From the NCBI RefSeq assembly GCF_000212375.1, contig NC_015501.1, positions 806,001 through 870,000 on the forward strand: a DNA stretch of 64,000 nt, written 5' to 3'. This DNA comes from Porphyromonas asaccharolytica DSM 20707. Lineage in GTDB: Bacteria > Bacteroidota > Bacteroidia > Bacteroidales > Porphyromonadaceae. This document shows positions 34,054 to 43,654 of the stretch, in pieces. Numbering within the stretch: the stretch's first letter is position 1; the number at the start of each line of letters is the position of its first letter. The notes under the pieces are model-generated. The model was not told the origin of the DNA. It saw nothing but the letters and a program-made list of their open reading frames with translations, and ran no database searches. Made by a program: the position numbers and the translations under genes.

Positions 34054-35301
34054 GTGGCAAGGCAACAAAGAAAGATAGGTTTGCGCAGTAGCTCTCCTGC
34101 GCTCACGATCGTGCTCCTCTTTGGCGTGATCAGCATGCTGGGAGATCTCGTGCATGAGTCTGCTCGCAGTGTCAATGGGCAGTACCTCAGCTTGGTGGGA
34201 CTCTCGGCGACGCAGGTGGGGTTAGTCTTCGGACTAGGCGAATTCCTAGGCTATGCGTTGCGCCTGCTCTCAGGTGCTTGGCTGGACAAGAGCAAGCGCT
34301 ACTGGCTATTCCTCTTTGTGGGCTATGGCGTGCATCTGGTGATCCCATTGATGGGCTTAACCACCTCGTGGGGGTGGCTCTACACCTTTATCCTCCTCGA
34401 GCGAATAGGCAAAGCTTTGCGCAGCCCAGCTAAAGACACGATCCTCTCAGCCGTCGCAGAGAATCAGATCGGTCTGGGGTACGCTTTCGGCATTCAGGAG
34501 GCGCTGGATCAGCTGGGCGCATTCCTGGGACCTTTGATCTTTACGGCACTCTTCTACTTCGTGGGGAGTAGTGGACTAGAGGTTTTTCAGCTAGGCTACC
34601 AGCTATTGGTCATCCCCTTTATCATCTTGATGGTGGTCCTAGCCTTAGTGCATCGCAAGTTCGTACGAGAGGAGCTCACCCCACGGGTGGATACCTCCCA
34701 AAAGCCACCTCGCTTACAACCGATCTTCTGGATTTACTCGGCATTTACTTTTTTCGTTGCCTTCGGACTGATCAACTTCAGCCTGATAGGCTATCATCTT
34801 AAGACGCAGGAGATAGTCTCTGATGAGATGGTGCCGATCCTGTATGCTGTCGCCATGGCGGTGGACGCCCTCGTCGCGATCTTCATCGGGAAGGGTTACG
34901 ATCGTCTGAAGCGCAAGCTGGGGCACAAGACGGGAGGCGTGCTGATCCTGCTCATCGTCCCTATCTTGACAGCCTTTGTGCCACTGCTGACCCTGTCTCA
35001 CTCTATGGGGATGCTCTGGGTCGGAATGATTCTGATGGGTGTCGTGCTGGGAGCGCACGAGACGGTCATGAGATCGGCTATTGCCGACATCACGCCATTC
35101 AGTAAGCGTGGCATAGGGTTCGGCATCTTTAATACGATCTACGGTCTGTCGCTGCTCTTCGGTTCCTTTCTCATGGGGTGGCTCTACGACTTGGAGCAGC
35201 AGCCGATCATCGTCGCTATGACGATCCTCTCTGAGGGCGCAGCGGTCGCTCTATACGTAGTCCTCTACAAGCGGATCCAGAGGGAGCGGCTCAGCAACTA
35301 G
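34054..35301 (+). CDS. MFS transporter
   Basis: 415 residues, starting at GTG (34054) because no ATG yields the first helix. About 12 hydrophobic helices; helix 2-3 loop has the MFS-like GEFLGYALRLLSGAWLDKSKRYW. The RSPAKDTILS and AHETVMRSAIADI segments are typical of the NarK/‘hypothetical MFS’ group found in Bacteroidetes. Substrate cannot be read. Own promoter; miaB follows 24 bp later with its own -7 box. Confidence 0.85.
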   Translation: MARQQRKIGLRSSSPALTIVLLFGVISMLGDLVHESARSVNGQYLSLVGLSATQVGLVFGLGEFLGYALRLLSGAWLDKSKRYWLFLFVGYGVHLVIPLMGLTTSWGWLYTFILLERIGKALRSPAKDTILSAVAENQIGLGYAFGIQEALDQLGAFLGPLIFTALFYFVGSSGLEVFQLGYQLLVIPFIILMVVLALVHRKFVREELTPRVDTSQKPPRLQPIFWIYSAFTFFVAFGLINFSLIGYHLKTQEIVSDEMVPILYAVAMAVDALVAIFIGKGYDRLKRKLGHKTGGVLILLIVPILTAFVPLLTLSHSMGMLWVGMILMGVVLGAHETVMRSAIADITPFSKRGIGFGIFNTIYGLSLLFGSFLMGWLYDLEQQPIIVAMTILSEGAAVALYVVLYKRIQRERLSN

Positions 35302-35309
35302 TCTTTTCG

Positions 35310-35317
35310 TACCTTTG
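35310..35317 (+). promoter_or_regulatory. -7 element before miaB, leaving almost no leader
   Basis: TACCTTTG ends 8 bp before the miaB ATG at 35326. No TTG at -33. Compare with the similar arrangement before feoAB. Confidence 0.45.
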
Positions 35318-35325
35318 CGCTTGTT

Positions 35326-36678
35326 ATGACCGAGAGAGTAGAGCAAGAGAACAAGCGGGTCTTCATCGAGACCTACGGCTGTCAGATGAATGTGGCTGAC
35401 AGCGAGATCATAGCTGCGCAGATGCAATTGGCGGGCTATCAGCTCACCGACCAGATCGATGAGGCGGATGCCGTACTCATCAATACCTGCTCGGTGCGAG
35501 ACAATGCAGAGCAGCGTATCATACATCGTCTAGATAATCTCAACGGGCAGCGCAGACGCTCGGGGCATCCGCAGATCGTCGGCGTGCTGGGCTGCATGGC
35601 GGAGCGTGTGCGGGAGACGCTCATACAGGATCATGGCGTGGATCTGGTGGCTGGGCCTGACGCTTACACCGATCTGCCGCACTTGATCGCTGCCGCTGAG
35701 GCGGGCGAGCCCGCTATTAGCATCGAGCTGTCGAAGAGTGAGACTTACAGCGATGTAATCCCTGTGCGACTCCCCGGCTTACACATCAGTGGCTTTGTCT
35801 CGATCATGCGTGGGTGTGACAACTTCTGCACCTACTGCATCGTCCCCTACACGCGAGGTCGTGAGCGTAGCCGTGACCCCGAGAGTATCGTTCGTGAGGT
35901 ACAGCGCATGGCTCAGGAGGGTTATCGTGAGGTGACCCTCTTAGGGCAAAATGTCAACTCTTACTGCTGGCAGTCAGAGACGGGCGTGAGCTACACATTC
36001 GCTGATCTACTACGAAAGGTCGCTGAGGCGGTGCCGACGATGCGCATTCGCTTTACCTCGCCTCACCCCAAGGATATGAAGGATGAGACGCTCGAAGTGA
36101 TGAGCCTTTATCCCAACATCTGTCGCCATATCCACTTCCCCCTGCAGAGCGGGAGCAATCGTATCTTAGAGCGTATGCATCGCCGCTATACGCGTGAGTG
36201 GTACCTAGAGCGTGTGGAGCGTATCCGTGACTATATGCCCGACTGCGGACTGAGCACCGATGTCTTTTGTGGCTTCTCGGGTGAAACGGAGGAGGATTTT
36301 CAGGAGACGCTCGAGGTGATGAGGCAGGCACGGCTGGATAGCGCCTTCATGTTTAAGTACTCCGAGCGTCCCGGCACCTACGCCTCGCGTCATCTCGTCG
36401 ATGATGTCCCCGAGGAGGTCAAGGTGGAGCGGCTCAATCGTATGATTGCCCTGCAAAACGAGCTGAGCCTCGAGAGTAATGAGCGTGATGTGGACAAGAG
36501 CTTTGAGGTACTCATCGAGGGTTATAGCAAGCGCTCGCACGATGACTTCTTCGGGCGTACCCAACAAAACAAGGTAATCGTCTTCCCCAAGGGACATAAC
36601 CAGATCGGCAAGCTAGTGACCGTGCGTGTGGAGCGTGTTACCTCGGCAACGATGATCGGTAGCGAGGTCGAAGGGTAG
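35326..36678 (+). CDS. miaB: tRNA-2-methylthio-N6-dimethylallyladenosine synthase
   Basis: 450 residues. N-terminal UPF0004 domain with YGCQMN, CSVRDNA and GCMAERV providing three cluster cysteines; radical-SAM motif GCDNFCTYCIVPYTRGRERSR (split Cys-x3-Cys-x2-Cys, near residue 165); C-terminal TRAM domain with EVLIEGYSKR and VTVRVERV. Adds a methylthio group to i6A37 of tRNAs. Iron-sulfur enzyme beside the iron and ferredoxin genes. Confidence 0.97.
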   Translation: MTERVEQENKRVFIETYGCQMNVADSEIIAAQMQLAGYQLTDQIDEADAVLINTCSVRDNAEQRIIHRLDNLNGQRRRSGHPQIVGVLGCMAERVRETLIQDHGVDLVAGPDAYTDLPHLIAAAEAGEPAISIELSKSETYSDVIPVRLPGLHISGFVSIMRGCDNFCTYCIVPYTRGRERSRDPESIVREVQRMAQEGYREVTLLGQNVNSYCWQSETGVSYTFADLLRKVAEAVPTMRIRFTSPHPKDMKDETLEVMSLYPNICRHIHFPLQSGSNRILERMHRRYTREWYLERVERIRDYMPDCGLSTDVFCGFSGETEEDFQETLEVMRQARLDSAFMFKYSERPGTYASRHLVDDVPEEVKVERLNRMIALQNELSLESNERDVDKSFEVLIEGYSKRSHDDFFGRTQQNKVIVFPKGHNQIGKLVTVRVERVTSATMIGSEVEG

Positions 36679-36770
36679 GGGACAACCTGGAGAGACATCC
36701 CAACAAGCAGGTATCAGCGGGGGAGTTTGCCATTCACCTTCGCTCTTTATGAAGAAAAAAACACCATTCC

Positions 36771-36790
36771 AATACCTAGAAGTAGGTATT
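36771..36790. promoter_or_regulatory. Palindromic operator candidate before ferredoxin
   Basis: AATACCTAGAAGTAGGTATT is a perfect palindrome with 8-bp arms and a 4-nt centre. Core TACCTA-N4-TAGGTA (36773-36788) equals the site before feoAB. It is centred about 29 bp upstream of the -7 box, near the place of the absent -33 element, where an activator would bind. Confidence 0.65.
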
Positions 36791-36805
36791 CTCAGAAGTT
36801 TGTTG

Positions 36806-36813
36806 TATCTTTG
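36806..36813 (+). promoter_or_regulatory. -7 element of the ferredoxin gene
   Basis: TATCTTTG, 95 bp before the ATG; no TTG at -33, suggesting dependence on a factor bound to the palindrome upstream. Confidence 0.55.
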
Positions 36814-36908
36814 CACTACCAAAGCATGAGAGACGTCCTATTTGGTGTCCCAAGGCGGTGGTAACATCATAGATAATCTTAATACTCAAACTAAAAACCA
36901 ATAGAATT

Positions 36909-37073
36909 ATGGCACACGTAATCACTGACAGCTGTGTAGCTTGTGGCACTTGCATCGATGAGTGCCCCGTAGGCGCAATCTCTGAGGGCGATATCTACTC
37001 TATCGATGCTGATACTTGCATCGATTGCGGCGCATGCGCTGCTGCTTGCCCTGCAGGCGCTATCGAGGGTTAA
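36909..37073 (+). CDS. 2[4Fe-4S] ferredoxin
   Basis: 54 residues with two complete clusters: CVACGTCIDECP and CIDCGACAAACP, the clostridial-type fold. Likely soluble electron carrier for pyruvate:ferredoxin oxidoreductase and for the Rnf complex encoded at 7.8-14 kb. The long 95-bp leader and strong terminator suggest a highly expressed monocistronic gene. Confidence 0.97.
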   Translation: MAHVITDSCVACGTCIDECPVGAISEGDIYSIDADTCIDCGACAAACPAGAIEG

Positions 37074-37172
37074 GACTTACACGGAGAAGCTGGTCTTAGA
37101 GCTGCGCTCCTCCCGTACCCTCTAGCGTGTAGCCGTCACACACGGTCGCTACACACTTAACTAGACAGCAAG

Positions 37173-37214
37173 CCGTCCCCCATCTGAGTGCTGATGCACT
37201 TGGGTGGGGGACGG
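37173..37214 (+). terminator. Terminator after ferredoxin
   Basis: CCGTCCCCCA...TGGGGGACGG inverted repeat, with inner TGAGTG...GCACTT pairing. No long T-run follows, but the stem is very strong. Confidence 0.75.
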
Positions 37215-37296
37215 TCTCGTATGTATACCCTGCTCTTCCTAGCAGCGCTTAGATCGGATGCGTCGTCTTACCTTAGCGATGGTCTTGAAAACGAAA

Positions 37297-37465
37297 AATC
37301 TCCACGGAGGAAATCGAAATTTCCCACGTAGGAAAAAACTTTTTCCTACGTAGGGACGAAATAAAACTTCGGAGGAATCAAACGAAACTTCGGAGGAAAT
37401 GATTCTCGCCTACGTGGAGAATAAAAAATAGCCACGTGGGGATTTGAAATTTTCCACGTGGCTAT
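37297..37465. repeat. Dispersed CACGTG-rich repeat, family 1, copy C
   Basis: Same order as copy A: CCACGTAGG palindromes, two GAAACTTCGGAGGAA-like units, GATTCTCGCCTACGTGGAG, then the closing stem AGCCACGTGG...CCACGTGGCT. Located between ferredoxin and dxs, in the same direction as both genes. Confidence 0.8.
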
Positions 37466-37495
37466 TGAATTAGAGGTTAGAAATTAGAGACGGGT

Positions 37496-37568
37496 AACAA
37501 TTTGTAGGGCGGCACGAGTATGTTTAGTGCGAGGGCGTCGGTACAGATCGTTACACGTGAGCTTTGCG
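37496..37568. repeat. Intergenic hairpin repeat, family 2, copy c
   Basis: AACAATTTGTAGGGCGGCAC on the left and GCGTCGGTACAGATCGTT on the right form an imperfect stem; the flank ACACGTGAGCTTTGCG matches copy b. It directly follows family-1 copy C. Confidence 0.55.
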
Positions 37569-37713
37569 AAATCTTGGCGAGGCTATGAGGTGTTGTTGCA
37601 TATTAGTATCTTTGCATAAGATAAGAAGAGTAGGCATCTGACGGAAGCTTGCTACGTAAGTCAGCGACTGCCGATGCGGAGGAGCCGCTCTTCACACAGA
37701 TACACACGACATC

Positions 37714-39615
37714 ATGAACGCTAGCGAATACCCTATACTCTCGCAGATTGATACACCTCATCAGTTACGTCAACTCCCTCTCTCTCAGCTCTCAGAGCTG
37801 TGCCGTGAGTTGCGCCGCTATGAGCTGGAGGTGCTCTCACACGTGCCGGGCCACCTGGGCTCTAGCCTAGGTGCGGTAGAGCTCACGGTGGCTCTACACT
37901 ACGTCTGCCGTACTCCTTACGATCGCATCGTCTGGGATGTGGGGCATCAGGCTTATGGGCATAAGATCTTGACCGGGCGTCGAGATCGCTTTGAGATGCT
38001 ACGACAGTGGGGCGGGCTCTCGGGCTTTCCGCTACCGAGCGAGAGTGAGTACGACACCTTCCCCGCGGGGCACGCCTCGAACTCTATCTCCGCAGCTCTT
38101 GGTATGGCGATCGCTGCTAAGCTCAAGCAGGAGGAGCGTCACGTTGTGGCTGTCATTGGTGATGGCTCGATGACGGGTGGACTAGCTTTCGAGGGGCTCA
38201 ACAATGCCAGCTCTTATCCCAATGATCTGCTTGTGGTGGTCAATGACAATAACATGTCGATCGATGCCAATGTGGGCGGGCTCAACAAGTATCTCGTCGA
38301 CCTTAACACCAGCCACGCCTATAACACGATCCGCTACGACCTCTACCGAGGCTTGCGACAGATGAACCTGATGAGTGATCGTCGCAAGAAAAACATCCAG
38401 CGGATCAACAACAGTGTCAAGTCGCTCTTGACACAAAACCACTCCTCCTTCTTTGACGGCCTAGGGATCCGCTACTTCGGGCCCGTCGATGGCCATGACG
38501 TAGAGCATCTCGTGGAGACGCTCCGACGTATCCTCCCGATGCGGGGACCGAAGATCCTACACCTCAGGACAATCAAGGGTAAAGGGTACAAACCGGCTGA
38601 GGAGAATGCGACCGTATGGCACGCTCCTGGATGCTTTGACGTGAAGACGGGGGAGCGCATCAAGAGCGAGCGAGGCGCCCACCCACCGAAGTTTCAAGAT
38701 GTCTTTGGGAAGACGCTCACCGAGCTCGCAGCCGAGGACAAGCGGATTGTGGGGATCACGCCAGCCATGCCTTCGGGCAGTTCGCTGAGTGTGATGATGC
38801 AAGCTTTTCCTGAGCGCAGCTACGATGTGGGTATTGCAGAGGCGCATGCGGTGACCTTTAGCGCAGGAATGGCGCGTGAGGGGATGATCCCGTTTTGTGT
38901 CATCTACTCCTCATTCTTGCAGCGTGCTTACGATCAGCTTATTCACGATGTAGCTCTGCCGGGCTACCACGTAGTCCTCTGCATCGATCGTGCCGGCTTG
39001 GTCGGGCAGGATGGAGCGACCCATCAGGGAGCCTTTGACCTGGCGTATCTCTGTACTATCCCGAATATGACAGTGGCAGCTCCGATGAATGAGCACTACC
39101 TGCGTCATCTGATGCGCACCGCTTACGAAGGGCAGGAGGGGCCAATGGCGATCCGCTACCCGCGTGGCGAGGGATCGCTAGTCGACTGGCACTGTCCGGC
39201 TGAGCTCCTCCCGATAGGCAAGGGGCGTGTACTGCACGAGGGTGGACGTATCGCTCTGCTCTCTATCGGCACCATCGGCGTGACCGCAGAGGAGGTGCGT
39301 GAGCGTCTGCTCGCTGAGGGTATTGAAGTAGCGCACTATGACTTGATTTTTGCGAAGCCTCTAGACGAAGAGCTAATCACAACGGCACTAGAGAGGTACG
39401 ACCGCATTGCCACGCTTGAGGAGGGTACGCTCATCGGGGGCGTAGGTGAGCGGATCGCTGCCTTAGCTCAGCGTCAGGGCTTCCGAGGGCGGATGATCCA
39501 TTTCGGTTTGCCCGACACGTTTATCGAGCAAGGCACTGTTGCCGAGCAGCGCCGCTACTGTGGCATTGATGTCGACACTATATATAATAGAATCAAAGCT
39601 GAGCTATGCGAATAG
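37714..39615 (+). CDS. dxs: 1-deoxy-D-xylulose-5-phosphate synthase
   Basis: 633 residues. TPP-binding [19 protein letters not shown] near residue 150; H of [14 protein letters not shown]; transketolase pyrimidine domain with [16 protein letters not shown] and the [13 protein letters not shown] segment. First enzyme of the MEP isoprenoid pathway: pyruvate plus glyceraldehyde-3-phosphate. It overlaps trkA by 10 bp. A TATCTTTG box lies near 37607. Confidence 0.97.
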   Translation: MNASEYPILSQIDTPHQLRQLPLSQLSELCRELRRYELEVLSHVPGHLGSSLGAVELTVALHYVCRTPYDRIVWDVGHQAYGHKILTGRRDRFEMLRQWGGLSGFPLPSESEYDTFPAGHASNSISAALGMAIAAKLKQEERHVVAVIGDGSMTGGLAFEGLNNASSYPNDLLVVVNDNNMSIDANVGGLNKYLVDLNTSHAYNTIRYDLYRGLRQMNLMSDRRKKNIQRINNSVKSLLTQNHSSFFDGLGIRYFGPVDGHDVEHLVETLRRILPMRGPKILHLRTIKGKGYKPAEENATVWHAPGCFDVKTGERIKSERGAHPPKFQDVFGKTLTELAAEDKRIVGITPAMPSGSSLSVMMQAFPERSYDVGIAEAHAVTFSAGMAREGMIPFCVIYSSFLQRAYDQLIHDVALPGYHVVLCIDRAGLVGQDGATHQGAFDLAYLCTIPNMTVAAPMNEHYLRHLMRTAYEGQEGPMAIRYPRGEGSLVDWHCPAELLPIGKGRVLHEGGRIALLSIGTIGVTAEEVRERLLAEGIEVAHYDLIFAKPLDEELITTALERYDRIATLEEGTLIGGVGERIAALAQRQGFRGRMIHFGLPDTFIEQGTVAEQRRYCGIDVDTIYNRIKAELCE

Positions 39616-40949
39616 TTATTGCTGGAGCTGGCGAGGTGGGAACCCATCTTGCCTACAGGCTATCGGGCGAAGAGCAGCAGTCCACGACACTCATTGACTC
39701 TGACAAGGAGCTACTGCGTCGTGTACAGCGCAAGTTCGATGCTTATACGATCGTGGGTGACCCGACGAAGCTGGAGGATCTGCAGCTGACGGAGGTGCAT
39801 GACTGCGATCTCTTTGTCAGCGTGATGCCTGGCGAGGCGGAGAATCTACTCGCCTGTATGCTTGCTGCACAGCTTGGTGCCAAGCGCACTATCGCCCGTA
39901 TTAATAACCACCGCTATCTGGCGGAGCACTATCGTCGCTTCTTCGGGAGTCTCGGTGTGGATCAGCTAATTTATCCAGAGGAGCTAGCCGCTGAGGAGAT
40001 AGCCAACAGTTTCAAGCACCCCTGGGCGAGAGTCTACGTGGAGCTGCTCAATGGGGCTTTCGTCCTTGTGGGCGTCAAGGTACGCAAGGGTAGTATCCTT
40101 GTGGGGCGTCCGCTGAGCTGGACGAAGGGTTTAGACGACAAAGCCTTTCACGTGGTCTCTATCAAGCGCGGAGAGGAGACGCTCATACCTGATGGTCAGA
40201 CAGTCATAGAGCATGGTGATGTGGTCTTCTTCACCTGTCTCAATAAAGATATAGATCTCGTCCGCCAGTACTGCGACAAGGATCTACGTCCTATCAAGAG
40301 GGTGGTCATCCTCGGGGGGAGCCTCATAGCGCTTCGCACCGTCTCCAAGGCACCGAGTAATATCGACTTCCACCTTATCGAGCGTGATCTAGAGCGCATC
40401 AAGGAGATCGAAGATGAGATCCCCTCCAATGTCAAGCTTTACGATGGCGATGGGCGTGACCTCAACCTTATCTCCGAGATAGGACTAGACGAGGAGAGTA
40501 TCTTTGTGGCGCTAACGGAGAACTCGGAGACGAACATCCTTGCTTGTCTCGCTGCTAAGCGCTTTCAAGTGGCTAAGACGATTGCTAAAGAGGAGAACAT
40601 TGACTACATACCCCTTGCCGAGAAGCTCGACATCGGTACGATCATCAATAAGAAGGTGATCGCTGCGGGCAACATCTTTCACGCGCTCCTCGGCTCTGAC
40701 ACGAAGTCTATCAAGTCGCTCACCATCGCTCACACCGATGTGGCGGAGCTGCAAGCTAAGAGCGGATCTGCCATCACGGAGCGTCCGGTCAAAGAGCTGG
40801 ATCTACCGAAGGGTATCACCCTCGGAGGTCTGGTGCGTAACGGCGTGCCGATGCTGATTGACGGTAATATGGAGATACAGCCCTACGACAGTGTCGTGGT
40901 CTTCTGTACCAATACGCCTATGGAGCAACTCTCTAAGCTCTTTGACTAA
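39606..40949 (+). CDS. trkA: Potassium uptake protein TrkA
   Basis: 447 residues with two RCK modules. First NAD-binding turn [13 protein letters not shown] (5-17), second [11 protein letters not shown] near 240; a TrkA-C domain follows each. Peripheral gating subunit of the Trk K+ channel-type importer. Its start overlaps dxs; trkH follows 52 bp later, so the two Trk genes are expressed together. Confidence 0.96.
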   Translation: MRIVIAGAGEVGTHLAYRLSGEEQQSTTLIDSDKELLRRVQRKFDAYTIVGDPTKLEDLQLTEVHDCDLFVSVMPGEAENLLACMLAAQLGAKRTIARINNHRYLAEHYRRFFGSLGVDQLIYPEELAAEEIANSFKHPWARVYVELLNGAFVLVGVKVRKGSILVGRPLSWTKGLDDKAFHVVSIKRGEETLIPDGQTVIEHGDVVFFTCLNKDIDLVRQYCDKDLRPIKRVVILGGSLIALRTVSKAPSNIDFHLIERDLERIKEIEDEIPSNVKLYDGDGRDLNLISEIGLDEESIFVALTENSETNILACLAAKRFQVAKTIAKEENIDYIPLAEKLDIGTIINKKVIAAGNIFHALLGSDTKSIKSLTIAHTDVAELQAKSGSAITERPVKELDLPKGITLGGLVRNGVPMLIDGNMEIQPYDSVVVFCTNTPMEQLSKLFD

Positions 40950-41001
40950 AGCTCCATAGCTATCTAATACCTCTAATCCTTTTTTTGACTCAATCAAGCT
41001 C

Positions 41002-42456
41002 ATGAGACGTATCAATCTTCCCTTCGTGGGGAGCATCGTGGGGGGGATCTGTCTGATCGAGTGTATCTTTCTCTTCCTCAGTATCGTCGTATCGCTCATC
41101 ATGCGGGACTACACCGTAGTACCACTTCTAGTCACGCTAGGCATAGCACTGCTGGTGGGCATAGTGCTACTCCTCTGTGGACGGCTGAAGCATAGTGACA
41201 AACTCGGGCGTCGTGAGGCTATGCTCGCCGTATCGATGACGTGGCTGGTGGTGGCACTGATCGGTATGATCCCCTTCCTCGTGGGAGGCTATCTGCCACG
41301 CTTTAGTAATGCGTTCTTTGAGTCGGTCTCGGGCTTTACCACTACGGGCGCCTCGACCTTTACCTCTGTGGAGCATCTCCCTAAGGGGATCCTCTTCTGG
41401 CGCTCGATCATGCAGTGGCAGGGTGGCATCGGGGTCGTCGTCTTCTCTCTGGCGCTGAGTCCTGTGCTGGGCAAAGACATCGGACTCCTCTATCAAGCCG
41501 AGGTGACGGGCGTAGATCATGACCGCTTTATGCCACGCATCAAGGAGGTCGCTATACGACTGGCAGCTGTCTACACGCTCCTGACGATCGTGCTGATCTT
41601 GCTGCTACGGCTCACGCCGATACCTTTGTTCGATGCTACTTGCATGGCTTTAACTTGTCTCTCGACAGGTGGATTTTCGATCTATGATCAGCCCTTTGAG
41701 GTGATCAATAGTCCGTACTTTGAGACGATACTGATGATCTTTATGGTGATCGGTGGCCTTAACATGACACTGATTTTCTTCGCTTTCAAGGGGCAGGTCA
41801 AGCAACTCTTCAAGGACGAGCAGACGCGCTGGTTCCTCGGCATCATCCTTGTCACAGCTATGCTCGTGACCCTACACCTTGTCATCAGCCAGATACAGCC
41901 TCATCTAGGGAAAGCTATCCGCGACGCTTTCTTCCAGATTGTCTCGCTCATCTCTACCACGGGTTATGTCTATGCGGACTATGGTAGCTGGGGACCCTTC
42001 TTTATGCTGTGCGGACTCTTCGTCATGCTCATCTGTGGCTGTGCGGGGTCCACGGCGGGAGGTCTCAAGGTGATCCGCTTCGTCATCATGTCGAAGACAC
42101 TCCCCAAGGAAATCGCTCATCGCGTCTCTCCAAATCTTGTGGCTCCACTACGGATCAATGGCAAGAGCGTCCCTGATGAAGCGGTCTACAAGGTGATGGG
42201 CTTCTTCTTTGGTTACATCGCGCTCATCTTCCTAGGCACCTTCTGTCTCACCTTCACGGGCAATGACTTCATCTCCGCTGGCACGGCCTCTGTCTCGGCC
42301 ATCGGCAACGTGGGACCTGCCTTTGGTGACTATGTTTTCAACTTTTCGAGCGCTTCTTCTTTTGACCTGTTTGTGCTGAGCTTCCTCATGTTGGCAGGTC
42401 GTCTCGAGCTCTTTACCGTGCTGAGTCTCTTCGCACCAGCATTCTGGCGTCGCTAG
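41002..42456 (+). CDS. trkH: Potassium uptake protein TrkH
   Basis: 484 residues, polytopic. Pore-loop segments include SGFTTTGASTF, CLSTGGFSIYD, STTGYVYADYG and the last GNVGPAFG, the four glycine-containing selectivity regions of SKT-family proteins. Membrane pore for K+ (and Na+ in some members), regulated by TrkA. Confidence 0.96.
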   Translation: MRRINLPFVGSIVGGICLIECIFLFLSIVVSLIMRDYTVVPLLVTLGIALLVGIVLLLCGRLKHSDKLGRREAMLAVSMTWLVVALIGMIPFLVGGYLPRFSNAFFESVSGFTTTGASTFTSVEHLPKGILFWRSIMQWQGGIGVVVFSLALSPVLGKDIGLLYQAEVTGVDHDRFMPRIKEVAIRLAAVYTLLTIVLILLLRLTPIPLFDATCMALTCLSTGGFSIYDQPFEVINSPYFETILMIFMVIGGLNMTLIFFAFKGQVKQLFKDEQTRWFLGIILVTAMLVTLHLVISQIQPHLGKAIRDAFFQIVSLISTTGYVYADYGSWGPFFMLCGLFVMLICGCAGSTAGGLKVIRFVIMSKTLPKEIAHRVSPNLVAPLRINGKSVPDEAVYKVMGFFFGYIALIFLGTFCLTFTGNDFISAGTASVSAIGNVGPAFGDYVFNFSSASSFDLFVLSFLMLAGRLELFTVLSLFAPAFWRR

Positions 42457-42469
42457 TCTCTTACTAGCG
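42451..42469. terminator. Shared hairpin covering both convergent stop codons
   Basis: CGCTAG (42451-42456) and CTAGCG (42464-42469) pair around seven bases. The first contains the trkH stop, the second the stop of the minus-strand lptF/G gene. Likely weak bidirectional terminator. Confidence 0.4.
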
Positions 42470-43549
42470 TGGCGCAAGACGGTAGAGCACGAAGGAGATG
42501 CCTAGGTAAACCAAGTTCGGCAGCCAAGCTGCGACCATTGGCGACATAGCCCCCGTAACCGCAAAGGAGGAGGTGACCGTCATGAAGAGGATGTAGAGGA
42601 AGCTGAGCGACAGTCCCACAGCGAGGGCTAGCCCCATGCCGCCCTTGCGCTTGCGAGCCGAGAGCGAGACGCCCATGAGCGTCAGTATGAAGGAGGCGGG
42701 GATCATCGCGATGCGCTTGTGTAGCTCGATAGCGTAGAGCTGTGTTGCTGCACCTCTCATACGTTGCTGCTGTATGGAGCGGTATAGCTGTGGCGTGGAG
42801 AGCATCTCGACATCTCCCTCGGTGACGAGGAAGTCCTTTGGCGTGATCGGGATGATCGTGTCTAGCTGATTACCCCTAAGGAGCGAGTCTTGTCTCTCAC
42901 CGAAGTATGTGATCGTATAGTCCTGCAGCTGCCAGTTGTGGAGGGTGTCGTAGACAATGCTATTCGCCATCATACGGCTCTTGAGATCTTTACCCTCAAA
43001 GCGATCCATCGAAAAGGTATACCCGACCTTGCTCTCATCATTGTAATAGGACATAAACATAAAGGTCTCAGGTGCCACCTGCATCTGGATAGCATTGGCG
43101 TAGGTGATGCGCTTGTCCTTGATATATCTATTCTGAAAGTCTATTCTAATGCGATTGCCTGGAGGTATGACGAAGCTACTCAAGAGGAAAGTCAGTATCG
43201 CAATCACGGCAGCGCCCAGCATGTACGGCTTGAGGAGTCGTCGGAAGCTCACACCGCAGCTTAGGATTGCAATGATCTCACTATTCTCTGCCAGACGCGA
43301 GGTCACATAGATGACCGCTATGAAGACAAAGAGTGGGCTAAAGAGGTTCGCATAGTAAGGGACGAAGTTAGCGTAGTAGTCCCATATGATAGCTCGTAGT
43401 GGCACCTCTGGCTGTAGGAGCTTGTCTAGCTTTTCGGTCACGTCGAAGGCTATCGCCACCGCCAAGATCAGGACAATGGAGAAAAAATAGGTAGCCAGGA
43501 ACTGGGTGAAGATGTACCTATCGACCGTAGAGATTACCTTGCGACGCAT
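42464..43549 (-). CDS. LptF/LptG family LPS export permease
   Basis: 361 residues, six expected transmembrane helices with a periplasmic jellyroll between helices 3 and 4 (about 130-270). N-terminal TVDRYIFTQFLATYFFS and RRLLKPYMLGAAV match YjgP/YjgQ. Part of the Lpt ABC transporter that moves LPS to the bridge ending at LptD (a candidate is at 2448). Whether this is F or G cannot be decided. Confidence 0.9.
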   Translation of the reverse strand: MRRKVISTVDRYIFTQFLATYFFSIVLILAVAIAFDVTEKLDKLLQPEVPLRAIIWDYYANFVPYYANLFSPLFVFIAVIYVTSRLAENSEIIAILSCGVSFRRLLKPYMLGAAVIAILTFLLSSFVIPPGNRIRIDFQNRYIKDKRITYANAIQMQVAPETFMFMSYYNDESKVGYTFSMDRFEGKDLKSRMMANSIVYDTLHNWQLQDYTITYFGERQDSLLRGNQLDTIIPITPKDFLVTEGDVEMLSTPQLYRSIQQQRMRGAATQLYAIELHKRIAMIPASFILTLMGVSLSARKRKGGMGLALAVGLSLSFLYILFMTVTSSFAVTGAMSPMVAAWLPNLVYLGISFVLYRLAPR

Positions 43550-43589
43550 CTGTCTCTCTAGATGTTTGATCTTTACATAGTAGCTTGCG

Positions 43590-43617
43590 CCCTCGGGAGG
43601 AGATTCTTCCGAGGGCT
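43590..43617. terminator. Stem-loop between rny and lptF/G
   Basis: GCCCTCGG...CCGAGGGC inverted repeat around GGAGATTCTT, downstream of the rny stop. The T-run is on the plus side, so the effect on the minus strand is uncertain. Confidence 0.5.
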
Positions 43618-43654
43618 TTGGTATGAATCAGCTTCCAAGCTGGTCATGAGCCTA

